In this document: piece by piece, positions 13,538-14,742 of the stretch
Layout of the letters: each line of letters opens with the position of its first letter
How positions within the stretch are numbered: the first letter of the stretch is position 1
NCBI GenBank assembly: GCA_934700415.1
Contig: CAKUXN010000011.1
Location: 1-14,742 of the forward strand
DNA length: 14,742 nucleotides
Direction of reading: 5' to 3'
Source: an uncultured Candidatus Saccharibacteria bacterium
GTDB taxonomy: Bacteria; Patescibacteriota; Saccharimonadia; Saccharimonadales; Saccharimonadaceae
The notes under the pieces: generated by a model
The model's input: only the letters and a program-made list of their open reading frames with translations
What the model was told of the DNA's origin: nothing
Databases searched by the model: none
Made by a program: the position numbers and the translations under genes

Positions 13538-14742
13538 TTAATCCAGCGGCCCACCCCATTCGCCAGCCGGAGTAGTAGGCAAAGGTTGTTCTTCACCACC
13601 AACAATTATATGAACCGGCTCCTGCGTAGGAGTCGGATTATCAATACCACCGTTGCCAGTACCGTTGTCTCCATTATTATCGACATTAGTACCAGGTGAC
13701 GCCGTCACAGTCGGAGTATTCGGATTTCCGCCACTCGATTGATTCTGGCCAATATTACCCAGCTCTTCCATTTGCTCATGATATTCATCATAAGTCATAT
13801 GATCGGAATTGCCAGGCTGATCTTCGGAAGAATACTGGCTACCAGCGCCAGTATTAGTATCCGGTCCCGGACCAGAATCATCATTGTGTCCCGGAGTAGA
13901 AATCCCTTGAGACGGATCCTTCGTCGGCTTCGGTGTAGCCGTGGGTTTCGGAGTAGCTGTCGGCTTCGGAGTCGGCTTTGCCGTCGGTTGAGGTTGGGGT
14001 TCAATTCCCATAACCTTCTTTACGTTACACGGCTGGAAACCACATTCGATTCGATATGCTACCTCCACCGGGCAGTCCTTAATCACAAAAGTGTAAACTA
14101 AGAACCAACCCTTATGGTCAGGTGTCTTCATCGTAATCACATCCGGAATCCCATCTTTAGTAAACGGATTCATATACATCTGGTCAGTGATGTCAGAACC
14201 TTTCTTGACTTCCACCTTTTTGGCGGTATCAAGGAAAGCGAAAAATCCATCGAGAGTCGGATAATACAACTTCGTCGGATTTTCTTTCATGAATCCTTCC
14301 TTGGCTGCGTTAATTGCCTTGTCCCATGCACCGTTGCATTCATCATAGAACACACCGATGTATCTAGTGCCGACAATTGCGTCAAGCCAAGCCATGTCCG
14401 CAGCGCCAAGCGCCGGGTCCACTTTGATACGGTTTCTGAACTCTTTGTCGTAGTCCTTCGCCGTCCACGATTCATCGTAACAATTCCAACCAAAGTTGTA
14501 ATCATTAGATGCATCGTCGTCCCTTAGCATGGCAAGGTTATAAAAACCATACCAGCTAAGTTTAGAAGTTGCTTCCCCACTATTTCTAGGGGCACAGCTT
14601 CCGCCGTTAAACAGCTTCTTCAGCCAACTTTCTTCCTCGACCCCGGACTCAGAATTCGCTTGAGCAACGCTCGTTTGCGTCTTCAATGAACCGAGGTCAA
14701 TAGCGAAAAAACATGGAGTGAGTGCACTCAGCATCATAATCG
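13538..14742 (-). CDS. Secreted Pro/Thr-rich protein, 5' end at window edge
   Basis: Not recognised. At least 399 residues are visible. The frame is still open at the window edge, and the first residues (MMLSALTPCFFAIDLG) look like the middle of a signal peptide ending SVAQA without its basic start, so the true start probably lies outside. A globular part (about 30-245) is rich in Trp/Tyr and has cysteines near 48, 86, 134, 222, 232 and 237. Next is a PKPTAT low-complexity linker (about 250-275) encoded by 18-bp repeats, then a Gly/Asn/Asp/Pro-rich tail ending GEWGGPLD. There is no membrane anchor or LPxTG. It is probably an exported envelope-associated protein, next to the LPSTG gene. Confidence 0.75.
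   Translation of the reverse strand, partial: IMMLSALTPCFFAIDLGSLKTQTSVAQANSESGVEEESWLKKLFNGGSCAPRNSGEATSKLSWYGFYNLAMLRDDDASNDYNFGWNCYDESWTAKDYDKEFRNRIKVDPALGAADMAWLDAIVGTRYIGVFYDECNGAWDKAINAAKEGFMKENPTKLYYPTLDGFFAFLDTAKKVEVKKGSDITDQMYMNPFTKDGIPDVITMKTPDHKGWFLVYTFVIKDCPVEVAYRIECGFQPCNVKKVMGIEPQPQPTAKPTPKPTATPKPTATPKPTKDPSQGISTPGHNDDSGPGPDTNTGAGSQYSSEDQPGNSDHMTYDEYHEQMEELGNIGQNQSSGGNPNTPTVTASPGTNVDNNGDNGTGNGGIDNPTPTQEPVHIIVGGEEQPLPTTPAGEWGGPLD
13923..13976 (-). repeat. Three 18-bp tandem repeats encoding the Pro/Thr linker
   Basis: Imperfect copies at 13923-13940, 13941-13958 and 13959-13976 each encode six residues of a Thr-Pro-Lys-Pro-Thr-Ala pattern. Copy-number change would lengthen or shorten the linker in frame. 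Confidence 0.8.

Noticed and set aside
13739..14527. Arg/Ser-rich plus-strand frames opposite the Pro/Thr-rich gene
   Set aside because: Biased composition comes from the antisense of repetitive codons; no ribosome site or domain.
1..14742. CRISPR arrays, tRNA or rRNA genes, transposases
   Set aside because: No spaced direct repeats, cloverleaf-like segments, rRNA stretches or transposase motifs were seen on either strand by eye.

Overview
This window reads like an AT-rich, streamlined bacterial chromosome of the Candidate Phyla Radiation (Patescibacteria), most likely Saccharibacteria (TM7). That placement is inferred from gene content and style: a TruB with no C-terminal PUA domain, a truB-rpsO-pnp cluster without ribF, very short intergenic gaps, an LPxTG-anchored DUF11-type surface protein, and a polytopic TrbL/VirB6-like membrane protein. 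No rRNA or other decisive marker is present.

Left part (1-5459), mostly minus strand. truB, rpsO and the 5' two thirds of pnp run leftward. Between rpsO and pnp lies a compact plus-strand unit: an extended -10 promoter, a strong Shine-Dalgarno, a small ORF that appears frameshifted, and a terminator shared with rpsO. Its promoter and the pnp promoter form a 13-bp inverted repeat and fire in opposite directions. A plus-strand PRC-barrel gene diverges from truB and overlaps the 3' end of recX by 77 bp. recA, a NUDIX hydrolase and recX form a tight leftward operon. recX carries a GC-rich, 114-bp, inverted-repeat-bounded insertion that keeps the reading frame (38 codons).

Middle (5460-7601). A candidate 27-codon minus-strand ORF with a strong Shine-Dalgarno lies between recA and the rightward pair murB-folD (peptidoglycan precursor synthesis and one-carbon metabolism).

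Right part (7624-14742), all minus strand, is the cell-envelope region. A bitopic membrane protein overlaps by 8 nt a 1105-residue protein with a signal peptide, a cysteine-bearing ectodomain, a TrbL/VirB6-like multi-spanning core and a basic cytoplasmic tail. Upstream lie a consensus sigma-70 promoter, a bidirectional terminator, an LPSTG-anchored surface protein with a structured leader, and a secreted Pro/Thr-rich protein that runs off the window.

A recurring theme is an extended -10 element (TGNTATAAT) placed only 6-9 nt before the start codon of rpsO, the PRC-barrel gene, murB and the bitopic protein. This predicts leaderless or nearly leaderless mRNAs. The most unusual single item is the palindromic element inside recX. 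No CRISPR array, tRNA, rRNA, transposase or obvious defence system was seen.
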